DNA of 64,000 bases from an uncultured bacterium (GTDB taxonomy: Bacteria; Bacillota; Clostridia; TANB77; CAG-508). Below the pieces are notes generated by a model. The model ran no database searches. It worked only from the letters and a program-made list of their open reading frames with translations, and was not told where the DNA came from. Numbering within the stretch: position 1 is the stretch's first letter; the number at the start of each line of letters is the position of its first letter. The stretch is taken from NCBI GenBank assembly GCA_905215935.1, contig CAJMRY010000001.1:62001-126000 (forward strand), in the 5' to 3' direction. Positions 29,410-38,141 of the stretch are shown piece by piece. A program made the position numbers and the translations under genes.

Positions 29410-30435
29410 TTATTTAATAAACATAGCATCTCCAAAACTAAAAAATCTATATCTTTCTTTTACCGCTTCTTCATATGCACTCATTATATAATCTTTTCCA
29501 GCAAGTGCTGATACTAACATTATTAATGTAGACTCTGGTAAATGGAAATTAGTGATTAGTGCATCTATGCATTTGAATTTATATCCTGGATATATGAATA
29601 TATTTGTATCACCTTCTGTTTCTTTTACCATTCCATTTTCATCTGAAATAGATTCAAGTACTCTACAAGAAGTAGTTCCAACTGCAATAATTCTTCCACC
29701 ATTTTTTCTTGCATTATTTATTTTTATGCAGTCTTCTTCTTTTATATAATAATGTTCTGAATGCATATCATGTTCTTCTATATTTTCTACTTTTACTGGT
29801 CTAAAAGTTCCTATTCCAACATGCAGAGTTACATTTGCGATATCTACACCTTTTTCTTTTATTGTTTCTAATAATTCATCTGTAAAATGTAAGCCTGCTG
29901 TAGGTGCTGCTGCAGACCCATCATATTTAGCATATACTGTTTGATATCTATCTTTTTCTTTTAATCTTTCTTTTATATAAGGTGGCAATGGCATAAGACC
30001 TATTTTATCTAATATTTCATTAAATATTCCATTATATTCAAATTTAACTTTTCGACTTCCACCATCTAATTTTTCTATTATTTCAGCTTTTAAAATTCCA
30101 TCTCCAAAAGATACTCTTACTCCAGGCATTAGTTTCTTTCCTGGTCTAACCATGACTTCCCAGAAATCTTCTTCTATCCTATTTAAAAGTAGAAACTCGA
30201 CGCTTGCTCCAGTTTGTTCTTTTGTTCCATATAATCTTGCAGGAATAACTTTTGTATTATTCCTTACTAGACAATCACCTGGTTTTAGATAATCTAGAAT
30301 ATCTTTAAAAACTTTGTGTTCTATTGTTTTGTATTCTTTATCTAAAACCATTAATCTTGATTCGTCTCTTTTTTGTATTGGTACTTGTGCTATTAATTCT
30401 TCTGGTAAATTATAATTAAAATCTGCAACTTTCAT
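29410..30435 (-). CDS. queA: S-adenosylmethionine:tRNA ribosyltransferase-isomerase QueA
   Basis: Converts preQ1 in tRNA to epoxyqueuosine using the ribosyl group of SAM. It is 341 aa from MKVADFNYNLPEELIAQ at 30435, preceded by AGAGGA; a longer in-frame start adds 16 basic residues and lacks a ribosome site. Motifs: RDESRLMVL, YAKYDGSAAAPTAGLHF, HVGIGTFRPV and HLPESTLIMLVSA. First gene of queA-tgt. A spacer of about 200 bases without visible features separates it from tgt. Confidence 0.96.
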   Translation of the reverse strand: MKVADFNYNLPEELIAQVPIQKRDESRLMVLDKEYKTIEHKVFKDILDYLKPGDCLVRNNTKVIPARLYGTKEQTGASVEFLLLNRIEEDFWEVMVRPGKKLMPGVRVSFGDGILKAEIIEKLDGGSRKVKFEYNGIFNEILDKIGLMPLPPYIKERLKEKDRYQTVYAKYDGSAAAPTAGLHFTDELLETIKEKGVDIANVTLHVGIGTFRPVKVENIEEHDMHSEHYYIKEEDCIKINNARKNGGRIIAVGTTSCRVLESISDENGMVKETEGDTNIFIYPGYKFKCIDALITNFHLPESTLIMLVSALAGKDYIMSAYEEAVKERYRFFSFGDAMFIK

Positions 30436-30655
30436 TTTCTTCCTCTTTCTAATTTTATTATAAATTTCTCTAGTATTATACAAGATTTTTCATATTATGG
30501 CAACATAATATGAAAAATATATAGAATAAAGAGTTACTAGATTAATGAGTAATTTAAAATTAGCCGTCTAAACTCCTTAGATATAAATTTTTTGATATTT
30601 ATTATTTCCTTATTCCATATTATTATATATTTCTCTTTATTATCTATACAAATAA

Positions 30656-30690
30656 AAAAGATATTTGATTTTTCTCAAATATCTCTTTTA
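30656..30690 (-). terminator. terminator after the SMI1-like gene
   Basis: AGAGATATTTGA pairs with TCAAATATCTTTTT; T-run on the minus strand. Confidence 0.82.
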
Positions 30691-30709
30691 TTTAATGATG
30701 AATACATAT

Positions 30710-31108
30710 TTAATTATCTTGATATAGAATACTAAAAAACTCATCTATATTTTTACAGATATACTCAAATGTATCTAACTCATGTAAATACAATTCTATG
30801 TTTTCATTTTTATTGTTGATACATATTACATCGCAAAATACAGTAATAGCAAATGGAATAAAGCCTTTTTCAAATATTTCACTAAAAATATACACATTTT
30901 CTTTATCATCTATATTGTATGATAATAATGATTTAATTACCTTTTCATCATTTTTTTCTGTATTAAATAACATTTCATCAAATGGTCTTCCACCATTATA
31001 ATTAATTATTATATCTTTTAATGTTTGAGGTATGTGTATATTGTATTCATTTTCTATTTTTGTGATGCAATTTATATCCTTTAATTTTTTTATATACTTC
31101 CATTCCAT
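30710..31108 (-). CDS. SMI1/KNR4-family protein
   Basis: 132 aa. Fits the SUKH fold by IENEYNIHIPQTLKDIIINYNGGRP near the N-terminus and FIPFAITVFCDVICINN in the core. Such proteins are often immunity partners of contact-dependent or polymorphic toxins, but no toxin gene is nearby, so the role here is open. It sits just downstream of ileS with its own terminator. Confidence 0.75.
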   Translation of the reverse strand: MEWKYIKKLKDINCITKIENEYNIHIPQTLKDIIINYNGGRPFDEMLFNTEKNDEKVIKSLLSYNIDDKENVYIFSEIFEKGFIPFAITVFCDVICINNKNENIELYLHELDTFEYICKNIDEFFSILYQDN

Positions 31109-31171
31109 ATAAACACCTCTATCTTTTACTGTTTTTTAATTCTAAATACCTAAAATCTAATGTCTAGACTC

Positions 31172-33949
31172 TTATTTTAAAGCTTCACTACATCTATGAC
31201 ATATACATGGATTCTCTTTATCTTCACCTACTGTTGTACTATACATCCAACACCTTTCACATTTTTTTCCATCTGCTACTTCTACTTTTACACCTATTTT
31301 TTCTTCATCTTTTCTTGCATCTTTTTCTATTTCTAGTCCTGAGATTATAAATACTGTCATTAATAATTCTTTATTCTCTAGCATGAATTCATATTCCTCA
31401 TTATCTGCATATAATGTTACTTTTGCATTTAATGAATGACCTATTACTTTTTGGCTTCTTGCTTCTTCTAATTTTTTAGAAACTAGTTCTTTTATACTTA
31501 TTATTCTATCCCACTTTTCTTCTAGCTTTTTATTTTCATATCTTTCGTTTACCTCAGGATAATATGAAAGCATAACACTTTCTAAATTTTCATTTGTCCT
31601 ATGTGGCATAAATTTCCATATTTCTTCTGCTGTAAAGCATGCCATTGGTGCTAGAATTTTAACTATAGCTTCTAATATTTCATACATTACTGTTTGAGCT
31701 GCTCTTCTTTCCATAGAATCTGGTTTTGCAGTATATAATCTATCTTTAATTATATCTAAATAGAAATTACTCATATCTATTACACAAAATGTATTTAAAG
31801 CTTGATATGCTTTGTTAAAATCATATTCATCATATGCTTTTGTACAATCTTTTATTAGCTTATTTAATTTTATTAAAGCCCATTTATCTATTTCTTCTAA
31901 ATTCTCATAGCAAACTTCATTATTTACATCAAAATCACTAATGTTACCAAGTATAAATCTTGCAGTATTACGTATTTTTCTATAAACTTCTGATACTTGT
32001 TTTAATATACCTTTTGACAAAGCAAGTTCTGATTTATAATCTGATGCTAGTACCCATAGCCTTAATATATCTGCACCAAATTCTTTAATCATATCTTGTG
32101 GTGCAATAACATTTCCAAGACTCTTAGACATTTTTCTTCCTTGTTCATCTACAAGCATTCCATGTGTTACAATTTCTTTGTATGGTGCTTTTCCTTTTGT
32201 TGCTATCGAAGTTAATAATGAAGATTGGAACCATCCTCTATATTGGTCATTTCCCTCTAAATATAGGTTTGCTTCTGGAAGTCCTCTCTCTGCCAAAACT
32301 GATTCATGTGTTGATCCTGAATCAAACCAAACATCCATAATATCTGTTTCTTTTACAAATTCTGTGCATCCACATTCTGTACATTTTGCACCTTCTGGCA
32401 TTAATTCTTTTTCTGATAGTTCGAACCATGCATTTGTACCTTTTTCATTTACAATATTTTGTACTCTATCTAAACTTTCAGGTGTTACATATTCTTTTTC
32501 GCAATTTTTACAATAGAAAATTGGAATTGGAACTCCCCATGTTCTTTGACGTGAAATACACCAATCATTTCTATCTTCTATCATTTTTGTAATACGTTCT
32601 TCTCCCCATGCTGGATACCATTTAACACCTTTTATTGCATCTAGAGCCTCTTTTCTAAATCCATCTACAGATGCAAACCATTGACTTGTTGCTCTATAAA
32701 TTACTGGATGTTTACATCTCCAACAATGTGGATATGAGTGATTTATTTCTTGTTTTGCAAGTAAGAAATTATGCTCATCTAACCATTTAATTATTTCTTT
32801 ATCAGATTTTGCATAATACATTCCTGCAAAAGGCCCTGCTTCTTCTGTTTGGTGTCCTTTACTATCTACTGTAACTACCATCTCTAGTTTATTTTTTAAA
32901 CCACATAAATAGTCTTCTTTACCATATCCAGGAGCTGTATGTACTGCACCAGTACCTGTATCTAATTCTACTAAAATAGTATCATTGCTACCAAGAACTA
33001 CTCTAGATTCTCTTTCAATAAATGGATGTTTGCAAATTATACCTTCTAATTCTTTTCCTTCATATTCTTTTATTGTAGAATAATCCTCTATTTTTGCAAC
33101 TTTCATTACTTCATCTACAAGTTCAGCTGCCATTATTAGCTTTTCACCTTGTGCATCTACTAGACTATACTTAAATTCAGGACTTATTGTTATTCCTGTA
33201 TTTCCTGGAAGAGTCCATGGAGTTGTTGTCCAAATTACAACATATGTATCTCTTTCATCAAATAAACCTTTTCCTTCTATTACTGGAAATTTTACATATG
33301 CAGTATTTGATTTTACATCTTTATATTCAATTTCTGCTTCTGCTAAAGCTGTTTCACAATCTGTACACCAATAAACTGGTTTAAGACCTTTATATATATA
33401 ACCCTTTTTATACATATCTCCAAATACACCTATTTGTTTAGCTTCCATTTGTGGCTGATATGTAATATATGGATTTTCCCAATCTCCAAGTACTCCTAAT
33501 CTCTTAAATCCTTCTGTTTGTTTAGCTATATATTCTTGATTAAATTCTTTACATGTATCTCTAAATTTAACTACTGGAATTTCATCTCTATTCAAACCTA
33601 GTTTTTCTATTGCCTTTTTCTCTGTTGGCATACCATGTGTATCAAATCCTGGTATGAAAGGAGTATAATATCCTTTTAAATTTTTATATCTAACTATAGT
33701 ATCTTTTAATACTTTGTTTATTGCATGTCCTGTATGAATTTCTCCATTTGCATATGGAGGTCCATCATGTAAAACAAAAGGTTCTTTTCCTTCATTTTTT
33801 TTAAGCATTTTTTCATATAAACCTTTTTCAAATATTTCCTCAAATATTTTAGGTTCATTCTCTGGTAGATTTCCTCTCATTGGAAAATCTGTTTTTGGTA
33901 AATTTAATGTCTTTCCATAATCCTTCTTTTCTTCACAATTTTCACACAT
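31172..33949 (-). CDS. ileS: isoleucyl-tRNA synthetase
   Basis: Charges tRNA-Ile and edits valine. It is 925 aa: HIGH region DGPPYANGEIHTGHAINK, editing domain VVIWTTTPWTLPGNTGI, CP1 zinc cysteines, KMSKS in GRKMSKSLGNVIAPQD, and the C-terminal zinc finger CERCWMY...CHRC seen in bacterial IleS. T-box control reaches it through the small gene upstream. No in-frame CGG in this long gene. Confidence 0.97.
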   Translation of the reverse strand: MCENCEEKKDYGKTLNLPKTDFPMRGNLPENEPKIFEEIFEKGLYEKMLKKNEGKEPFVLHDGPPYANGEIHTGHAINKVLKDTIVRYKNLKGYYTPFIPGFDTHGMPTEKKAIEKLGLNRDEIPVVKFRDTCKEFNQEYIAKQTEGFKRLGVLGDWENPYITYQPQMEAKQIGVFGDMYKKGYIYKGLKPVYWCTDCETALAEAEIEYKDVKSNTAYVKFPVIEGKGLFDERDTYVVIWTTTPWTLPGNTGITISPEFKYSLVDAQGEKLIMAAELVDEVMKVAKIEDYSTIKEYEGKELEGIICKHPFIERESRVVLGSNDTILVELDTGTGAVHTAPGYGKEDYLCGLKNKLEMVVTVDSKGHQTEEAGPFAGMYYAKSDKEIIKWLDEHNFLLAKQEINHSYPHCWRCKHPVIYRATSQWFASVDGFRKEALDAIKGVKWYPAWGEERITKMIEDRNDWCISRQRTWGVPIPIFYCKNCEKEYVTPESLDRVQNIVNEKGTNAWFELSEKELMPEGAKCTECGCTEFVKETDIMDVWFDSGSTHESVLAERGLPEANLYLEGNDQYRGWFQSSLLTSIATKGKAPYKEIVTHGMLVDEQGRKMSKSLGNVIAPQDMIKEFGADILRLWVLASDYKSELALSKGILKQVSEVYRKIRNTARFILGNISDFDVNNEVCYENLEEIDKWALIKLNKLIKDCTKAYDEYDFNKAYQALNTFCVIDMSNFYLDIIKDRLYTAKPDSMERRAAQTVMYEILEAIVKILAPMACFTAEEIWKFMPHRTNENLESVMLSYYPEVNERYENKKLEEKWDRIISIKELVSKKLEEARSQKVIGHSLNAKVTLYADNEEYEFMLENKELLMTVFIISGLEIEKDARKDEEKIGVKVEVADGKKCERCWMYSTTVGEDKENPCICHRCSEALK

Positions 33950-33975
33950 ACTAATCTCTCCTTTTTATTTTATAA

Positions 33976-34430
33976 TTATTTAATTGTTATATTTGATGGT
34001 TTTTCAAATTTTACTGAGTCTTTATAAAAATGTATGGTTATATCTTTATCTTCCATTTCGCATCCGCATAAGAGTTACAACTGCAGTACTTTTATTTTTC
34101 CATTTTATATTTATCTTTCCTTTTCCACCATCATCATAAATTTGCGATTTACACTTATAAGTCTTTATGTATTTATTAATTATATTATTATTGCAATTTG
34201 CTTTAATAATTATATCAGATGGTCCAAAAAAGCCTCTAGCATCTTTCCCGAATAATTTCAACTGTATATTTCGCTTCTGGCGAACGTGATTCTAACACTT
34301 TTTCATATGGATATCCACCAAAAACATAGCCCATAAAACAAAAATATGCAATTACACAAGCTATTCCTATTGCAATTATTATAGAAATTGTTATTATAAC
34401 TGCTACAATAATTTTACTATTTTTATCCAT
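33976..34430 (-). CDS. DUF5412-like membrane-anchored protein (two +1 recoding sites)
   Basis: 150 aa after two shifts. N-terminal membrane helix (about residues 6-35), then SPEAKYTVEIIGKDARGFFG, a basic domain with INIKWKNKSTAVVTLMG, and the tail EMEDKDITIHFYKDSV. Sites: CGG at 34248-34250 (codon 61, CGGG) and 34064-34066 (residue 122, CGGA). Both are needed to reach TAA at 33976-33978, 26 bases before ileS. The resemblance to DUF5412 (SPDGKYT...INGKWIDDN pattern) is from memory. AGGAGG precedes the ATG. It sits between the ileS T-box and ileS, an unusual place. Confidence 0.78.
34063..34066 (-). other. +1 recoding site CGGA in the DUF5412-like gene (second)
   Basis: CTT ATG CGG ATG CGA becomes CTT ATG GGA TGC GAA (L-M-G-C-E) without the C; the frame then runs 29 codons to the stop. 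Confidence 0.72.
34247..34250 (-). other. +1 recoding site CGGG in the DUF5412-like gene (first)
   Basis: ATT ATT CGG GAA AGA TGC TAG becomes ATT ATT GGG AAA GAT GCT (I-I-G-K-D-A) without the C. Confidence 0.76.
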
Positions 34431-34663
34431 ACCACTCCTCCTATCCCAAATATCTCATGTTTATTTCTGCTATATTTTAAAACTATAATTTTTAGAACAT
34501 AAGTATAATAAACAAATTCTAATATTACCTTTATTTATAAGTTTTCTAAAGTATATATCATCTTACAAAAAATGCACACTGCTATTTTATATAATAGAAT
34601 ATTAATATACTAGAATATTATAATTTTGTATTATTTAAAGTATATTTCAAAAAAAGACTTCTT

Positions 34664-34905
34664 AAGAAAAAAACATTCGTCCTAATTATTCTTTTAGGAC
34701 GAATGTTTCCGCGGTACCACCTATATTAAAAAATTACAAATTTTAATTTTTTCTCTTAAGACCTTTTAACGCAAGGATTACGATTTAATCTACTATAAGT
34801 TTCAATTAAATTACTAAAAGGTGATAACAAATAAGCTATTATCTTACAAGAATTCCACCTAATCTCTTGCTCTCTATTAGTTTTACTTTATTTGTGTTGT
34901 CCTTT
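34664..34905 (-). promoter_or_regulatory. T-box leader of the ileS unit
   Basis: Minus strand carries AGGTGGTACCGCGGA (about 34707-34722), with stem I sequence upstream and a strong terminator, ACATTCGTCCTA pairing with TAGGACGAATGT plus a T-run (34667-34708), downstream. By position it should respond to uncharged tRNA-Ile and control both the DUF5412-like gene and ileS. The rest of the 34431-35050 gap shows no gene. Confidence 0.9.
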
Positions 34906-35050
34906 ATTATAGCATTTATTTATCAAATTAATAGTTATATATTACCATATTTATTCTGATATTTCAATATTTTTTTACTAGAAAACTAAATTTATAAATA
35001 TATTAATCATTGTGATGTGGTGATATTGTCTTCAAATTCAAAAATTATAA

Positions 35051-36852
35051 CTACATAGAAATTAATTTTTCAAATTCTTCTGCTGATATTACTTCTTTTC
35101 TTAATAATTCATTAGCAACCAATTCTAGTTTATCCATATGATTTGCTAAAATAGTTTGTGCCTGAACATATGCATTATCAACTAATATTTTTATTTCAGC
35201 ACCTATATTATCACTAAACTTTTCACCAAGTAATTGTAACTCATATGGATCTTTTTCTGTATTTATAGATATTGGTCCTATTACATCACTCATACCATAT
35301 ATAGTTACCATATCTTTTGCTATTTGAGTTGCAACTTCTATATCATTACTTGCTCCTGTAGAAATATCATTTAATGCCAATTTTTCAGCAGCACGTCCAC
35401 CAAGTAGTGCAATTAATTTTTCTTCCATTTCTGTTTTAGATATATAGAATTTATCTTCATTTGTTTTATACATTGTATATCCGACCCGCTAAACCTCTAG
35501 GTATAATAGAAACTTCTTTTATATCTTTTTGTGTTTCTAAATAACTGCTAACTATTGCATGTCCTGCTTCATGAAAAGCTGTAAGTCTTTTATCTTTATC
35601 AGAAATTACTCTACTATGTTTTTCAAGTCCAACAGTAACTTTTTTAACAGCATCTTCTATATCATTATTTGTAATAGCTTCTCTATTTTTTATTGTAGCA
35701 ATTATAGCTGATTCATTTAAAATATTTGCAAGTTCTGCTCCTGTAAATCCTGCTGTGTCTTCTGCGATACTTTTTAAATTAACATTTGATGCAAACTTTT
35801 TATCTTTTGCATGTATTTTTAAAATCTCTTCTCTACCTTTTAAATCTGGAAGTGCAATTGTTATTTGTCTATCAAATCTTCCTGGTCTTAATAATGCACT
35901 ATCTAACATTTCAGGACGGTTAGTTGCTGCTAGTACTATTATAGTTTCTTCTGTATCAAATCCATCCATCTCAACTAATAGCTGGTTTAATGTTTGATTA
36001 TTCTCACTTTCTGCTCCTGATTGACTAGTTCTTCTTGATCCGTATTGCATCTATTTCATCTATAAATACTATACATGGTGCCATTTTCTTTGCTTTTTCG
36101 AATAATTTTCTCACTCTTGATGCTCCAAGTCCTGCAAACATCTCTATAAATTCAGAACCACTCATTGATATAAATGGTACACCTGCTTCACCAGCTATAG
36201 CTTTTGCAATTAATGTCTTTCCAGTTCCTGGTTTTCCACACAAAAGTACTCCTCTTGGAACTTTTGCTCCCATTTCATAAAATTTCTTAGGATGTTTTAA
36301 AAAGTCTACAATTTCTATCATTTCTTGTTTTTCTTCTTCTAAGCCTGCTACATCTTTAAATTTTATCTTAGTATTTTTTGTATCTGCATCATATACTTTA
36401 CCTTTTTCTCCTAAACCTTGCATTTTAAATATTAGTATAAATAAAACCACTAACATTATAGTTGGCAACAATGAAAATAGTGTTTTTCCAATACTAACTA
36501 AAGCATTTGGTTTTTTCTGAATTAATTCTATATTATTACCATTTTCCGTTTTTTCTTGAATTAATTCTATAAAAGGTTGAGTACTTGGAATAAGAGCAGT
36601 CTTTTCCTCTTCAAAGTCTTTTAATTTAACCTTTATAGTTGTACTTCCTGTTGTCATTTCAATTTTTTCTATATTTCCATCATTTATTTCTTTAATTAGC
36701 TCTGTATAAGCAATCTCTTTTTCTTTATTTTTATCTTTATTATTATATAAAAACATTCCTAAAATACTTACTAATATTAATAGAATAACAGTTCCTAAAA
36801 TTATATAATACTTTTGTTTTTTATTATTCTCATCTTTATTTTTAGAATTCAT
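35051..36852 (-). CDS. ftsH: ATP-dependent zinc metalloprotease FtsH (two +1 recoding sites)
   Basis: Membrane-bound AAA+ protease for quality control of membrane proteins. Joined length 599 aa. Helices at about 14-36 and 120-142; Walker A CGKPGTGKTLIAK; Walker B IVFIDEIDAIG; protease motif HEAGHA. CGG at 36040-36042 (codon 271) lies right after Walker B: DEIDAI-GSRRTSQSG is restored by skipping C. CGG at 35481-35483 (residue 457) lies just after the HEAGH helix: RGLAG-GYTMYKTNED is restored. Without both shifts the protein would be three fragments, none functional. Downstream of the DUF1189 gene. Confidence 0.97.
35480..35483 (-). other. +1 recoding site CGGA in ftsH (second)
   Basis: GCG GGT CGG ATA TAC becomes GCG GGT GGA TAT ACA ATG (A-G-G-Y-T-M) without the C. 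Confidence 0.9.
36039..36042 (-). other. +1 recoding site CGGA in ftsH (first)
   Basis: GAT GCA ATA CGG ATC AAG becomes GAT GCA ATA GGA TCA AGA AGA (D-A-I-G-S-R-R) without the C, next to Walker B. Confidence 0.9.
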
Positions 36853-36983
36853 ATATATGGTACTCTCCTTTCAAAGCTCAAAGCCATATTTTATACATCT
36901 TAAATATTATTTTTATATTTCACATATATTATTTATATCTTGTTATACATCTTGAACATTATATATTCCTCAAATATTATATA

Positions 36984-38030
36984 TCAAGCATTATTTGCCT
37001 CTGGCTCTTGCCCTTCTTTATTTTCTTTGGAATTGGTATCTTTATTTTTATCCTCTTTTTCTTTTTTATTTTCATTATCTTTATTTAAGCTATCTTCTTG
37101 CTTATTATTTTCTATATTTTTATCATATTCTTCTCTTATTTTTTGTTGTTCTTCAAATATTTTACTAAGTTCTTGTTGTCTTTTCATAAAATCTGTTTTT
37201 ATCAGTAATATCGCTGCTACTATATAAATATATGATATTGCACTATACATTACCTGAAAATACTTAATCTCGAAACCAGTAAACAAATTAACAATTATAT
37301 AAATAAGATTAAGTATAATTGGAAGTGTTAAAGCATGAAGTGCCATATTAAATATAGCCTTATATTGCATTGGTATTCGTAATATTATAGAAGTTATACG
37401 TCCAAGTATTGCAAGCATTAAAGCATATATTAAAATTGTTATAAAATATATAGCAAACATATAAAAATATAATATACCAAAGAACATTATATAAAAAGTA
37501 ATTAGTTCTTTTCCATTTATAGCATTTAACAAATCTTGTTTGTTAAAATTCATTATATTATATTCCTTTATAATATCACTATATAATAGATTAGTATATC
37601 CTGCTTGAATCTCTGTTTTTACTATCATTTTATCATTAAGTAATATAATTCCCGTACTATACTCATTTATATCTTCTTCATATTTTCTTATTTCTTCTTC
37701 ATTCAACTCTTTAGTTTCAATAAAAATAGCAGTATTTTCTAATGCAATATCTTTTAACATTATTTTCTCATCATTATTTACTGACAATTTACCATTTTCA
37801 AATTTGATATCTGATACATTTTCGTCAATATATTTTACAAGTTTGTTTTTTTCTGTGTGCATTTTATACGTAAATGCTAATGATATAATAAATGTAAAAA
37901 TAGCTATTAATTTTAATGCATATATAATTTCTTTGCTAACTTTCTGTATGGCAAAATCTTGATATTTATCAAAATCCTTTATACTTGCAAATAATTCTTT
38001 AAAAAATGAATTATTTTTCTTATCTTTCAT
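36984..38030 (-). CDS. DUF1189-family membrane protein
   Basis: 348 aa. Begins with FFKELFASIKDFDKYQDFAIQ, typical of DUF1189, then a helix at about 36-58, an external region to about 165, four more helices (about 168-280) and a highly charged Lys/Glu/Asn C-terminal tail. Function unknown; lies 130 bases upstream of ftsH. Confidence 0.8.
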   Translation of the reverse strand: MKDKKNNSFFKELFASIKDFDKYQDFAIQKVSKEIIYALKLIAIFTFIISLAFTYKMHTEKNKLVKYIDENVSDIKFENGKLSVNNDEKIMLKDIALENTAIFIETKELNEEEIRKYEEDINEYSTGIILLNDKMIVKTEIQAGYTNLLYSDIIKEYNIMNFNKQDLLNAINGKELITFYIMFFGILYFYMFAIYFITILIYALMLAILGRITSIILRIPMQYKAIFNMALHALTLPIILNLIYIIVNLFTGFEIKYFQVMYSAISYIYIVAAILLIKTDFMKRQQELSKIFEEQQKIREEYDKNIENNKQEDSLNKDNENKKEKEDKNKDTNSKENKEGQEPEANNA

Positions 38031-38090
38031 GATTGTAGGCTCCCTTCTCTTTTTGTGAGTCTTAATATTTATTATAACCTTTTTTTCTTG

Positions 38091-38127
38091 TTTTATAGGA
38101 AATTGTATAATACAATTTCCTATAAAA
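38091..38127 (-). terminator. terminator-like hairpin after the PBP1A gene
   Basis: A perfect 17-bp inverted repeat (38091-38107 against 38111-38127) with a three-base loop, flanked by A/T runs, 14 bases after the stop codon. Confidence 0.7.
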
Positions 38128-38141
38128 CATTAAATATATTA

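Noticed and set aside
34980..35045. Possible further palindromic-repeat fragment upstream of the ftsH end
   Set aside because: Only a weak likeness to the GGTAACATTGTCAC end; not enough to call.
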